Shown: positions 37,045 through 45,955 of the stretch, piece after piece | How the letters are laid out: each line of letters starts with the position of its first letter | Numbering within the stretch: the first letter of the stretch is position 1 | Assembly (NCBI RefSeq): GCF_014472395.1 | Contig: NZ_JACSZW010000013.1 | Span: 48,215-112,214, forward strand | Direction: 5' to 3' | Source of the DNA: Pedobacter sp. N36a | GTDB lineage: Bacteria; Bacteroidota; Bacteroidia; Sphingobacteriales; Sphingobacteriaceae | DNA length: 64,000 nucleotides | Translations under genes and position numbers: made by a program | Notes under the pieces: model-generated | Seen by the model: the letters and a program-made list of their open reading frames with translations, nothing else | Databases searched by the model: none | Told to the model about the DNA's origin: nothing

Positions 37045-37887
37045 ATGGAAATAAAAAACTTAGAAAATATTGATCTTGAAAAATTGGTGGCAGTGATAAA
37101 TCTTTCATTTTCGGATTATATTGTGCCTCTGCAGCTGAATTTAGAAATATTGAAAGCTAAAATTAAAGCAGAGGACATCAAGCTGGAATTGTCCTTGGGC
37201 GTGTTTGATGGAGATGAAATGGTAGGGTGCATGTTACATGGATTACGGGACACAGAAGAAGGATTAACAGTTTATAATGGTGCCACTGGGGTAATTCCAG
37301 ATCAGAGGGGGAAAGGATTAGTCCGCAAAATGTATGAATACCTGCTTCCTGAATTGAAAAAGCTAGAGGTGCGTAAAATGGTGTTAGAGGTGATCACTGG
37401 AAATCATCCTGCCATAAAAGCGTATGAGAAAATGGGATACACTGTGCGGAGAACGCTGGACTGCTATAAAGGAAAGCTGGAGGTTAAAAAGAATCAGCAG
37501 GTCAGCACATTGAAAGAAATTGATCTGGTTGACTGGCCTCAGTTGGTTTCTTTTTGGGATACAAAACCATCCTGGCAGAATGAGATTCAATCCTTAGAAA
37601 ATACCAAAGAAAATTGTCGGTTTGTAGGGGCTTACCAGAAGGATTTATTGGTAGGATATGCGGTGTTTAATCCGACATCAAGAAAAGTAAATCAGTTAGC
37701 TGTTGCTAAGGATTATCGAAATAAAGGAATTGGTACAGAGTTGTGCTCCTATATTAATGAGGCAGTGGGTCAGCAGGAAGTATATGTCTTCAATGTAGAT
37801 CATAATGCGGCTTCCATTTTGGCATTCTTAAAGGCTCAGGGCCTTCGCGAACACCTCTCGCAGTTCGAGATGAGCAGAACAGTATAA
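37045..37887 (+). CDS. GNAT-family acetyltransferase with two acetyltransferase-like domains
   Basis: Started at ATG 37045 (GTG 37033 is also in frame) the product has 280 residues. The first GNAT domain spans about residues 1-150 with the acetyl-CoA loop VIPDQRGKGLVRKMYEYL. The second, from about 165 to the end, has VAKDYRNKGIGTELCSYI. Both loops match the RxxGxG/A pattern. The substrate is not indicated by the neighbours. Confidence 0.85.
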   Translation: MEIKNLENIDLEKLVAVINLSFSDYIVPLQLNLEILKAKIKAEDIKLELSLGVFDGDEMVGCMLHGLRDTEEGLTVYNGATGVIPDQRGKGLVRKMYEYLLPELKKLEVRKMVLEVITGNHPAIKAYEKMGYTVRRTLDCYKGKLEVKKNQQVSTLKEIDLVDWPQLVSFWDTKPSWQNEIQSLENTKENCRFVGAYQKDLLVGYAVFNPTSRKVNQLAVAKDYRNKGIGTELCSYINEAVGQQEVYVFNVDHNAASILAFLKAQGLREHLSQFEMSRTV

Positions 37888-37903
37888 GAACGTTTAATGA
37901 ACC

Positions 37904-37944
37904 GGATTGCCCCCAATGTTGTCTAACACTTGTAAGGGCAATCC
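37904..37944. terminator. Hairpin between convergent genes
   Basis: A 9-bp inverted repeat (GGATTGCCC / GGGCAATCC) with a long loop lies between the convergent GNAT and OmpW-like genes. No clear T-run follows on either strand, so termination is only possible. Confidence 0.35.
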
Positions 37945-37979
37945 AGTCATCAAATCAGGGAAATTTTAGGGATTAAACC

Positions 37980-38669
37980 TTAGAATTTACAACCAAAACC
38001 TAGGCCTAGTAACCATGGTCTTATTTTCACATCTGCATTGATGCTGCCCAACACTGGAGCCAACTGGGGACTAGCTGCTGGTGTCAGATTTGAAGCATCA
38101 ACAGTTGCTGTGGTAGAAAGGAAAATCTTCTTCAAATCCACATTAATAAAGAATTTATCGCTGATATCATAGTCAAAACCAGCCTGAGCTGCAAAGGCAA
38201 ATTTATCTTTGTATTTGATGTCTTTTACCGTAGGCCCAGCGTCTGCACTATAAAAGATCGTATAGTTGACACCTGCACCCAGGTATGGATTAAATTTCCC
38301 AACAGGATAGTGATATTGCAGGGTCAGGGTAGGAGGAAGCAACCATACTTTCCCCAGATCTACATCTGCTGAATTGGAAGCACCGATGGCACTGAGGTCG
38401 GAACCTACCGTGTGGACTTCATGTCTGGTCGTACCCAGAATCAGTTCTGCCGCGAAATTCTTGTTAAAGAAGTAGGTGAAATCCAGTTCAGGAATGAAAG
38501 ACGTAGAAATCTTTGCATCCCCGCTAATTACGCCAATTGACGCACTTTCCTGAGGGATTACCGCCACACCTCTTAATCTAATTCTCCATTTTTCGGTAGA
38601 CTGGCTGCTTTGTGAAAATGCGCAAAATCCAGTCATCAATAGGGCCATAAGTATACTTAACCTTTTCAT
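37980..38669 (-). CDS. OmpW-family outer-membrane protein
   Basis: The 229-residue product has a signal peptide (GFCAFSQ). The mature part reads WRIRLRGVAVIPQESA, ELDFTYFFNKNFAAELILG, YHYPVGKFNPYLGAGVNYT and ends LLGLGFGCKF, the order and motifs of the eight-stranded OmpW barrel. OmpW forms a narrow hydrophobic channel through the outer membrane. It is monocistronic, with a candidate promoter directly upstream. Confidence 0.9.
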   Translation of the reverse strand: MKRLSILMALLMTGFCAFSQSSQSTEKWRIRLRGVAVIPQESASIGVISGDAKISTSFIPELDFTYFFNKNFAAELILGTTRHEVHTVGSDLSAIGASNSADVDLGKVWLLPPTLTLQYHYPVGKFNPYLGAGVNYTIFYSADAGPTVKDIKYKDKFAFAAQAGFDYDISDKFFINVDLKKIFLSTTATVDASNLTPAASPQLAPVLGSINADVKIRPWLLGLGFGCKF

Positions 38670-38690
38670 AATTTTGATATTTATTTAGGA

Positions 38691-38698
38691 CAAATCTA
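38691..38698 (-). promoter_or_regulatory. Candidate -7 element of the OmpW-family gene
   Basis: TAGATTTG on the minus strand fits the Bacteroidota -7 motif TAnnTTTG, and lies 22 bp before the ATG at 38669. The upstream -33 region is only a T-run, so support is moderate. Confidence 0.4.
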
Positions 38699-38841
38699 TC
38701 CTGGAATACCTATTAAAAAAATGCGCGAAAACATCGATTAATCTGACCTTCGGCAGGTTTTATCCAGTGGTGATTTTGATAATTTGATCGGGATCATATT
38801 TAAATGGACAGTGACTCAAGTATTTTTATGTAAATTGCTGG

Positions 38842-39558
38842 ATGAGTTTTTTAACGGCGGAATGGAGAAAACTAGCTATTGCGAATTACGCAGTAGATAA
38901 AGCGCTCCTCTATCCTTATTTGCCAGCAGGCACGGAGATCGATTTATTTAATGGAAATTGCTATGTGAGTTTAATCGGCTTTCTATTTAAAGAAACCAGG
39001 TTACTGGGAATTCGTGTTCCTTTTCATGCTAATTTTGAAGAGGTGAATTTACGATTCTATGTGAAGTATAAGGAGGGAGAAGTTTGGAAAAGAGGGGTTT
39101 GTTTTATAAAAGAAATCGTACCAAAATTTGCGCTGACGTTCATAGCGAATACGGTTTATAAAGAGAACTATCAGTCTATGCCCATGAAACATCGTTTTTC
39201 CGAAACGGAGAAAGAGTTAAGTGTAGAGTATCAATGGAAGTATAAAGATAAATGGCAGTTATTTGGTGTGAATTCCGCCCTGACTTTGTCGGAGATTGAA
39301 GAAGGGAGTGAAGCTGAATTCATTACAGAACATTATTGGGGGTATGCAAAGCTTACAGATACGGTAACGAACGAGTACGAAGTCAGGCATCCGAGATGGA
39401 TGGAATATAAAGTAAATAGCTTCAATATCGCGGTAGACTTTGAACTTAATTACGGAAAGGATTTTAAGTTTCTGAATGAAAAGAGCCCTGCATCAGTCAT
39501 GCTGGCAGAGGGCTCGGAAATTACAGTGGAACGGAAGAATACGCTGCGTTTCGTTTAG
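38842..39558 (+). CDS. DUF2071 (YqjF-like) protein
   Basis: The 238-residue product matches the DUF2071 family: the opening AEWRKLAIANYAVDKALL, LYPYLPAGTEIDLFNGNCYVSL and RGVCFIKEIVPKFALTFIAN are the usual blocks. The family is widespread, soluble and functionally uncharacterised. The neighbours give no hint of function. Confidence 0.85.
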   Translation: MSFLTAEWRKLAIANYAVDKALLYPYLPAGTEIDLFNGNCYVSLIGFLFKETRLLGIRVPFHANFEEVNLRFYVKYKEGEVWKRGVCFIKEIVPKFALTFIANTVYKENYQSMPMKHRFSETEKELSVEYQWKYKDKWQLFGVNSALTLSEIEEGSEAEFITEHYWGYAKLTDTVTNEYEVRHPRWMEYKVNSFNIAVDFELNYGKDFKFLNEKSPASVMLAEGSEITVERKNTLRFV

Positions 39559-39638
39559 CTTCTCCTGCTTTGTTCATCGCTAGGGCCGTTGATACTGGGG
39601 CACTATATCTTCAGTTGTATCAGATTGCTCCTAATTTT

Positions 39639-40022
39639 TTATTCCTGGCTGGCTTTTTTCTTTTTGCGGCCACGCCAGATCAGGAATCCAGTGATGGGCA
39701 GACTTGCGGCGATTAAGCTCGCCAAGAATGCCAATATTTTACCCGGCAGGCCAGCTATTGCACCGATATGGATGTCGTAATTCATCCTGGTTATTTTATC
39801 TGCCATACTTGCGTTTTTTAGTTTCCCGTAGCTATGCCTGACCTCCATTTCCTTTAAAGTGTACTGATCGTAATAAAGGTAATCTGCCTTCCAGAAAGTA
39901 TCCGTATCCGGATTTATCGCGACTTTAATGGCTGACTTTGCATGGTCAGGTACATGGATTTCGAGACCTCCAACTTTAGGATTGGCTGAATGCTTTTGTT
40001 GATTTTCCTTTGTTGCTAGTTG
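39639..40022 (-). pseudogene. 5'-truncated PepSY-associated transmembrane protein
   Basis: The minus-strand frame stops at 39639 and stays open to 40022. It reads GLEIHVPDHAKSAIKVAINP, then FWKADYLYYDQYTLKEM and MNYDIHIGAIAGLPGKILAF, and ends in a helix GFLIWRGRKKK. This is the C-terminal third of PepSY_TM (PiuB-like) proteins, which accompany siderophore receptors and normally have about 370-500 residues. A TGA cuts the frame beside the AraC gene start, so the larger N-terminal part has been lost. Only 69 residues follow an ATG (39848), so it is probably not functional. Confidence 0.75.
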
Positions 40023-40937
40023 TCAAATAACACTTATTTTTACCCTGTGACTAAAATAAAGAGAATCACTCCAACAGATTTCAGCGGACAATACATGTCT
40101 GGGATGTCAACTGACCATGAGGTTTTAAAGACCGCTATTCAGATCCATGATATTGAAAAAACCTCTGGTTTTATTAAAGTGCCTACACCTTTGCACCGGC
40201 CAGAATTTAATTTTATTGTTCATGTGACCAGAGGTAGTGCGAAACAGCAGGTAGATGCGGATTTAGTGTCTATAAAAAAGCATGAAATCTTGTTTGTCAG
40301 ACAAGGGAATGTGACCTCCTTACAGGAGGTAAGTCCGGATGCAGCAGGGCAGATGATTTTATTTGAAGATCAGACGCTGAACCAGTTGCTATCGAAAAAG
40401 GAGTTGATTAAACTCTTTTCCGCCAATATAATTATTCATTTATCAGAGGAGAGCAGTGCATGGCTTACTGCTTTATTTGAGCTGCTGCGCCTGGAGCTTT
40501 ATTCTCCAAATCCAAACCTTGGTATTTGTTTTTCTCTTTTACAGGCTGGACTGCAGAAAATCTTTAGCTCTAGTGAAGAACTTAGTAAAAGTATCAATCG
40601 AAGTACTGAACTGACTTTCAATTTTAAGGAATTGGTTTATAAGCATTATTTGCAGCATAAGTCGGTGGTGTTTTATGCGTCTGAACTCTCTGTTTCTGAA
40701 AATTATCTCCATAGATGTATCAAGGAAACTATAGGAGAAAGTCCAAAAGAGTGGATCAACAAAGTATGTGTGCTGCAAAGTCAGCTGCTTTTACAGGACC
40801 TGACCAAGAGTATTTCAGAAATATCCTTTGAACTCAACTATGGTGATCCTAGTTATTTTGGGCGTCTGTTTAAAAAGATTACAGGGCTGACTCCCTCGGA
40901 ATACCGAATCGCATTTATGCAGGATTTGTCCGAGTAA
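40020..40937 (+). CDS. AraC-family transcriptional regulator
   Basis: The 305-residue product has an N-terminal cupin-like domain of the AraC_N type (FNFIVHVTRGSAKQQVDADL) and a C-terminal double HTH (SVVFYASELSVSENYLHRCI and SISEISFELNYGDPSYFGRL, FKKITGLTPSEYR). The start is uncertain: TTG 40020 gives full length and GTG 40047 is possible. It precedes, in the same direction, the DUF6268, membrane and NmrA genes, which it may control. Confidence 0.83.
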   Translation: MSNNTYFYPVTKIKRITPTDFSGQYMSGMSTDHEVLKTAIQIHDIEKTSGFIKVPTPLHRPEFNFIVHVTRGSAKQQVDADLVSIKKHEILFVRQGNVTSLQEVSPDAAGQMILFEDQTLNQLLSKKELIKLFSANIIIHLSEESSAWLTALFELLRLELYSPNPNLGICFSLLQAGLQKIFSSSEELSKSINRSTELTFNFKELVYKHYLQHKSVVFYASELSVSENYLHRCIKETIGESPKEWINKVCVLQSQLLLQDLTKSISEISFELNYGDPSYFGRLFKKITGLTPSEYRIAFMQDLSE

Positions 40938-41003
40938 ATAGTGGTTTAGTTTTAAAGCAATACTTGTTTTCAGTCCACCTTTGTGTGATCAAATACAAAG
41001 AAA

Positions 41004-41996
41004 ATGAAAACGTTAATCACTGTTAGAAAGTCCGGGGCCAGGTTCCCAACTAAAGCCTATTGTAAATACAAAGGAATGACCAAATGGTTGTGTCTTTGGA
41101 TAGCCGCTTTAACTCTTCTTTTTTCAACCAAAGGGCATAGCCAGATGATTCAGGATGTGGCTGGTGTTGCGGCAACTGTCCATCAAAAAGCCAGCTTTAA
41201 TGACTTGCCTCCAGAAAGTGCGCTGTCAGGGAATAAGTTTCAATTGAATACTTATGATGCCTGGCTGGCTATTCCGCCATTTAGTATCGGTAAAACCAGT
41301 ATTTTTAGTAACCTGAACTACCGTTTGATGGATTTTAATTATAATAGGAGTACAGCAGGTGATCCGAATCAAATTGACAAAATCCATGAGATAAAATCTG
41401 TCATCATCATCCGACACCCGATTTCCAGCAAATGGTCCATTTTGGGAATCGCAATGCCAACCCTTGCCGGAGATTTTAAGAAATCGGTTTCATTTGATGA
41501 TTTGATCCTGGATGGCATACTCGGGATGTCCAGGAAATTTGGCAGGGAATCGAATCTTGAAATCGGACTTGGGGTTCATGTGCTGTATTCATTCGGAGAG
41601 ACGCTGGTTACGCCTGGAATTTCAATTGATTACCGGAGTACCAACAATAAATGGTTAGCACAATTTTATTGGCCAAGGTTAAATGTGCTCTATAATGTGA
41701 GGGCAAGTACCCAACTGGGCTTGGCCGGATCAATAGACTGGACGCGGTTTAATCTGAAAAATTATCGGGGTTATAATGGAAAAGAAGTCGATTATGCGCA
41801 ATTCTCGACCATCCATGCCGGCTTGCAGGTGCATCAGCGTTTGATTGGCGGAATATGGATCCAGGTACAGGCAGGAATGGGACTTTTGAATCGTTATGAA
41901 CTGTTTGATACGCAGCAAAAGACGGTAAATGATTTCTCGATTTCTAATATGGGTTATGTAAAAGGGGCGCTTACTTACCGCATGGGTAGAAGATAA
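41004..41996 (+). CDS. DUF6268-family outer-membrane beta-barrel protein
   Basis: The 330-residue product has a long N-terminal region with a hydrophobic signal ending GHSQ. The mature part is a barrel-type sequence with FSIGKTSIFSNLNYRLMDF, GIAMPTLAGDFKKSV and GLGVHVLYSFGETLVTPGIS, matching the DUF6268 family. The family has no known function. It is followed by a membrane protein and an NmrA-type oxidoreductase, with only 14 bp to the next start. Confidence 0.8.
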   Translation: MKTLITVRKSGARFPTKAYCKYKGMTKWLCLWIAALTLLFSTKGHSQMIQDVAGVAATVHQKASFNDLPPESALSGNKFQLNTYDAWLAIPPFSIGKTSIFSNLNYRLMDFNYNRSTAGDPNQIDKIHEIKSVIIIRHPISSKWSILGIAMPTLAGDFKKSVSFDDLILDGILGMSRKFGRESNLEIGLGVHVLYSFGETLVTPGISIDYRSTNNKWLAQFYWPRLNVLYNVRASTQLGLAGSIDWTRFNLKNYRGYNGKEVDYAQFSTIHAGLQVHQRLIGGIWIQVQAGMGLLNRYELFDTQQKTVNDFSISNMGYVKGALTYRMGRR

Positions 41997-42010
41997 TCTG
42001 AGGAGCGCTG

Positions 42011-42418
42011 ATGAAAAATAGAAATCAACTGAATTCCGCCTTCAACCTGCGTACGCTGGTTGCTGCCGCGGTTCCATCTTATGTATTCCCTGCTTTAATG
42101 TCTTTTAGTTCTGGTTTTTTGCTGCACAAAAATGAGCTGATGCAGGCCAGCTATACGACCATAGGCTTATCCTCCTTATTGTCCACGGTGCTCAGCTTTA
42201 TGCTGCTTTGGCAATTGGAATCGAGACAGATTCTGGTACAGCAGAAGCTGATACGATCCATACTGATCATCCTGTTCATGATGAGCTTAGGGGGATGTTT
42301 TTCCTCCATATTTAACCTCCAGTCTGAACGCTTTAATATTACCTTTTCTGCCTTTCTAGGCGCAGCAATACTAACCATCCGTTACCAATTTAAAAAATAT
42401 GAAGATGCTCGGAATTAA
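42011..42418 (+). CDS. Small integral membrane protein of unknown function
   Basis: The 135-residue product has four hydrophobic segments (LVAAAVPSYVFPALMSFSSG, TIGLSSLLSTVLSFMLLW, SILIILFMMSLGGCF and FNITFSAFLGAAILTI). No family is recognised. Its end overlaps the NmrA gene start by 20 bp in another frame, which indicates translational coupling and a shared function. Confidence 0.7.
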   Translation: MKNRNQLNSAFNLRTLVAAAVPSYVFPALMSFSSGFLLHKNELMQASYTTIGLSSLLSTVLSFMLLWQLESRQILVQQKLIRSILIILFMMSLGGCFSSIFNLQSERFNITFSAFLGAAILTIRYQFKKYEDARN

Positions 42419-43343
42419 ACCCACAATCGTTGTTTTTGGCTGCACTGGCACCGTTGGGACCGAGGTGATGCGCCAATTAAAGAATTGCAACTGTCTGGTC
42501 AGAGGGGTTCTTCGGAATCCAGAACGTCCTTATCCAGTATTGGCTGATCTGGGCTCCTCGAACATCAGTTATGTCAGTGCTCATTTAAATTCAAGCGAAT
42601 CCCTGAAAACCGCCTGTGCCGGAGCCGATGTCGTGTTTCTTTTAACGGCAACTTCCCCGAATCAGGTGGAGCATGAAATCAAGATCATTGATGCAGCTAA
42701 AAAAAGCGGGGTAAGAAGAATCGTTAAGTTGTCTGCACCCATAGTTCCTGCTACTGCGAAAGTAGAGGTCAGCGAATGGCATCATAAAATAGACTACTAT
42801 CTTTATGAAAACATGGATGAATTCTGCTGTCTGAGGCCTCATTCTTTTATGCAGAATTGGGAGCGAAATACCTTGACGATTCAATACTTTGGTAAAATCT
42901 ACGGCGCTTTAGCTGATGCGCCAAGAAATTATATTGATTGTCGGGATGTAGCCAGCGCTGCGGTACACTATTTACTGGCAAGCGAAGCATTAAAGGAGCG
43001 CTCGGTGGTGTTAGCAGGGCCTCAGGCCATTACAAATATAGAAATGGCTGCGAAATTATCTCAGGTCACAGGCCGTAAAATCGATTATGTGAACCTCAGT
43101 GCAGATGATTTTTTTGATCAATTGATCAGCAAAGCGAAATTACCAGAATGGCTGGCCAGGCATCTTGTGGAACTCGATCATCTAGCCATAAAGGTCCCGG
43201 AGCCAAATCGCGAAACGGTCAGCAGTTTAATTTTAAGAAAACCGCGAATCATGGAGGAATATTTGCAGGAATCCAGGCATCTTTTTACAAGAAAGCCGCT
43301 TTGGAAACTAGTTGGCACCACCGCCCGGGCTATCTTCGGATAG
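42399..43343 (+). CDS. NmrA-like NAD(P)-binding protein
   Basis: The 314-residue product begins with a Rossmann motif (IVVFGCTGTVGTEVMRQL), followed by the second strand with VRGVLRNPERPY and the acidic ADVVFLLTA. These are features of the NmrA/atypical SDR family, which bind NAD(P) but often lack the catalytic YxxxK. NYIDCRDVASAAVHYLL is the usual later motif. It may act as a redox sensor or a quinone/isoflavone-type reductase. It is the last gene of the small cluster. Confidence 0.85.
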   Translation: MKMLGIKPTIVVFGCTGTVGTEVMRQLKNCNCLVRGVLRNPERPYPVLADLGSSNISYVSAHLNSSESLKTACAGADVVFLLTATSPNQVEHEIKIIDAAKKSGVRRIVKLSAPIVPATAKVEVSEWHHKIDYYLYENMDEFCCLRPHSFMQNWERNTLTIQYFGKIYGALADAPRNYIDCRDVASAAVHYLLASEALKERSVVLAGPQAITNIEMAAKLSQVTGRKIDYVNLSADDFFDQLISKAKLPEWLARHLVELDHLAIKVPEPNRETVSSLILRKPRIMEEYLQESRHLFTRKPLWKLVGTTARAIFG

Positions 43344-43459
43344 CCCTTTAATTTCAACAGCCTCCTACAAAGAGTTTTATAGAAAATTGCTAGAGATTAG
43401 CGCTCTAAAACTTGTTTAATCCTGATAAGTGTAATATTATTGCAGCGGGTTAAAAAAAA

Positions 43460-44680
43460 ATGATGTCAATAGAAACTTATCCGGTACCACAAAATGAGAT
43501 GCAGAGATTGTTGAGCTTATCTGAACTTGATTTAGATTATTCTGAACATTCCGAAGAATTTAAAGACCTTGCTATGCTTGCTGCAAAAGTAGCTGGAACG
43601 GAGATTTCATTGATCAACCTAATTGATTCTTATACTACATGGACCATTGCCAATCATGGGCTAAACATACAGCAAGTACCCAGGGAAGAGTCGCTATGTC
43701 AGCATACCATTATGGGACAGCCGCAGTTTGAAGTCTCAGATTTGTCTTTGGACGATCGTTTTAAGGATAAGGATTTTACCAGGGCACCTTTGTCGCTTCG
43801 ATATTATTTAGGGGTGCCGATTAATGGCCCTGAAGGTCATCAGATAGGTTCGCTATGTGTGGTGGATACCAAACCTAAACACCTGAGCCCTGAAAAGATT
43901 GAAATGCTGAAAATTATTGCAGATCAGGTCATCAACCGCATTTATACTTACCGGACCATAAAAGACTTGAAGGACCAGGTAAAAAATGCCAATGATGTAA
44001 AAAATAAAGTGGCCCATGACATTCGCGGACCGTTGGCGGGGATCATTGGCTTGTCCAATATCATCGTTCAGCAAGGTAATGCCAACGAACTCGATGAAGT
44101 GCTGGAGTTTATCCAGCTGATCCACAAAAGCAGTAAATCATTGCTGGAACTGGCCGATGAGATCCTTACCGAGGAACAGCAAAACAGGAAGCTGGCACAA
44201 GATGAAATGAACCTGAATGTATTCAAATGTAAATTAGAGAACCTTTATAATGGTCAGGCTAAGAACAAAAACATTAACCTGCAAATACAGCTGAAGGAGG
44301 GAGATACTTTATCACCTTTCCCAAAAAATAAATTGCTGCAAATCGCAGGGAATCTAATTTCTAATGCGATTAAGTTTACGCCGGAAACTGGGATCGTAAA
44401 AGTTGACCTGAGTTTAAAGGAAGAAGCGCAGCAGTATCTGCTGGATTTGAAGATATCAGATACCGGGGAAGGCATTACTGAAGCCGCGCTGCTGCACCTG
44501 GAAGATGGCGGTGGTTCAAGTACAGCTGGCACCTGTGGAGAAAAGGGGTATGGCTTCGGATTGGAATTGGTGCAGCATTTGGTTAAAGGCCTGGGAGGTA
44601 CGATGGAAGTTTACAACGTCAGTGGTTCAGGTGCCTGTTTTAACGTAAGCATCCCTTTTAAAAAGAAAGTTAAGGAATAG
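43460..44680 (+). CDS. GAF-domain sensor histidine kinase
   Basis: The 406-residue soluble protein has a GAF domain at about residues 20-165 (ESLCQHTIMGQPQFEVSDLS and LGVPINGPEGHQIGSLCVVD), then the dimerisation helix with H186 in VAHDIRGPLAGIIGLS, an ATPase domain with the N-box NLISNAIKFTPE (near residue 302), DTGEG and GYGFGLELV. The H-box with D-I-R instead of E-L-R is common in this subgroup. No membrane helix or cognate response regulator is adjacent, so it senses a cytosolic signal and the partner is elsewhere. Confidence 0.88.
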   Translation: MMSIETYPVPQNEMQRLLSLSELDLDYSEHSEEFKDLAMLAAKVAGTEISLINLIDSYTTWTIANHGLNIQQVPREESLCQHTIMGQPQFEVSDLSLDDRFKDKDFTRAPLSLRYYLGVPINGPEGHQIGSLCVVDTKPKHLSPEKIEMLKIIADQVINRIYTYRTIKDLKDQVKNANDVKNKVAHDIRGPLAGIIGLSNIIVQQGNANELDEVLEFIQLIHKSSKSLLELADEILTEEQQNRKLAQDEMNLNVFKCKLENLYNGQAKNKNINLQIQLKEGDTLSPFPKNKLLQIAGNLISNAIKFTPETGIVKVDLSLKEEAQQYLLDLKISDTGEGITEAALLHLEDGGGSSTAGTCGEKGYGFGLELVQHLVKGLGGTMEVYNVSGSGACFNVSIPFKKKVKE

Positions 44681-44851
44681 CACCTAAGACCCATTGCCAT
44701 AACATTTTTACCTTGTCGATTAATATCGGGATATAACGGTCCCGATAATAAGTAGTGATGCCAGGAGTTTTCCTTGAGGACAGATTGACGATTTCTATCT
44801 TCGGATTTTTCAGCCATTCCTGACCGTTTGCTGGGCTAATACCCATGGCTA

Positions 44852-45646
44852 TTAAAACTGGAATCTTTCGGTAAATAAGGATAGATTTTTCCTGATTTTG
44901 TAAATAATAGGTCTGCAGCGTTTGCAAGCTGTTTGACCGTACCTTCCTTTTGATCTCCATACCAGTCTGCGACTGCTGTTTGCAACATAAATTACCTGCT
45001 TAAAATTGCCGCTTTCTAGGAGTTGCTGGCCAAGCAGCAGTTTCTCATTTGAGACAAAGATATTTGGGCTATCCTTGAGGATCTTCTTAAACAGCCGTTT
45101 ATATTTCGTGCCAGACATTCCGGCCATTTCTGCCATTGCCGCTAAGCCTGGGAATTCTTGCGGCAGATGATCAAGCATGTATTGGGAAGTTTTTAGAATG
45201 CTATTGATATCGTTTTCGGACAGCTTTTCTATATTGGTTTCAAAACGAGCGGTTCGCTCCAATACATAATTTAAGAGGTAAAGCGCAGTATGTTTCAGCT
45301 TAAGCTCGAAAGAAGGACTTGAGAAATGATGTTCTTCTTTAAGTCTGTTCAATAATACTTTGCTTCTGCTGTCAATATGACTATAAAAAAACAGCGTATT
45401 CTTAGACTCATCAAATAATAAATTGGTCACCTCAGCACTTCTATTTGTGGCTGCCAATGATTTGTAATAGGTTTTATCAACGAGCAGCCTTAAGCTGAAA
45501 GTACGCTCACCGACAGGTGGTATGATGATACCTTTTGTTCCAGAATCCATAAAGCCCATGCCCAATTTAGAATGATATCCGGCCTTATGAATGGTATTAT
45601 CGAGAATATGAGTGGTGATCTCATCTCCGATATCAAAATAAATCAT
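44852..45646 (-). CDS. AraC-type regulator with a damaged C-terminal HTH
   Basis: The 264-residue product has a normal N-terminal sensory part and the first helix-turn-helix (FPGLAAMAEMAGMSGTKYKR). It breaks after LLESGNFKQVIYVAN: the second HTH and FKK-x-G-x-P end expected there are replaced by low-complexity basic sequence. In other frames the DNA downstream, to 44690, reads as fragments of a different protein (AVADWYGDQKEG, and GQEWLKNPKIEIVNLSS with PGITTYYRDRYIP). The gene was probably truncated by a rearrangement and its product is unlikely to bind DNA normally. Confidence 0.65.
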   Translation of the reverse strand: MIYFDIGDEITTHILDNTIHKAGYHSKLGMGFMDSGTKGIIIPPVGERTFSLRLLVDKTYYKSLAATNRSAEVTNLLFDESKNTLFFYSHIDSRSKVLLNRLKEEHHFSSPSFELKLKHTALYLLNYVLERTARFETNIEKLSENDINSILKTSQYMLDHLPQEFPGLAAMAEMAGMSGTKYKRLFKKILKDSPNIFVSNEKLLLGQQLLESGNFKQVIYVANSSRRLVWRSKGRYGQTACKRCRPIIYKIRKNLSLFTERFQF

Positions 45647-45665
45647 GTAATAATTATGGGCTGTT

Positions 45666-45847
45666 GGTATCCTGGTAAATAAAGATGGAAAGCGTGCACA
45701 GTTTAGAGAAACAGCACTTTTGGATCATTTAAAGGATAATGGGATTGCCGATTTAGTGATCTGCGGCATGAGGCCGATCTATGCGTAGATGCGACTGTAA
45801 GGGCTGCAATTGACCTAGGCTTTGTGACCACTGGCCTTTTTTGCTGA
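45666..45847 (+). pseudogene. Isochorismatase/cysteine-hydrolase relic
   Basis: The frame from 45666 reads GILVNKDGKRAQFRETALL, DHLKDNGIADLVICGM and then shifts by one base to EADLCVDATVRAAIDLGFVT before TGA 45845. The GM-xx-x-CVDATVRAA-DLGF pattern is the active-site region of isochorismatase-like hydrolases, with the catalytic Cys in LCVDAT. The first half of the gene is missing and a frameshift lies at about 45770. Confidence 0.75.
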
Positions 45848-45955
45848 AAGCTCATCAACCTTTATCAGCACATAGGATGGTCAATTGTAGCATTAATAGC
45901 TTTTTGTGCTTTTTTTTGATACTGAATCTGATTAATGAAGAGCAAATAATTACTT

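Noticed and set aside
44670..44960. Independent 96-residue minus-strand gene
   Set aside because: It mixes frames of the damaged region behind the AraC gene and has no consistent homology over its length.
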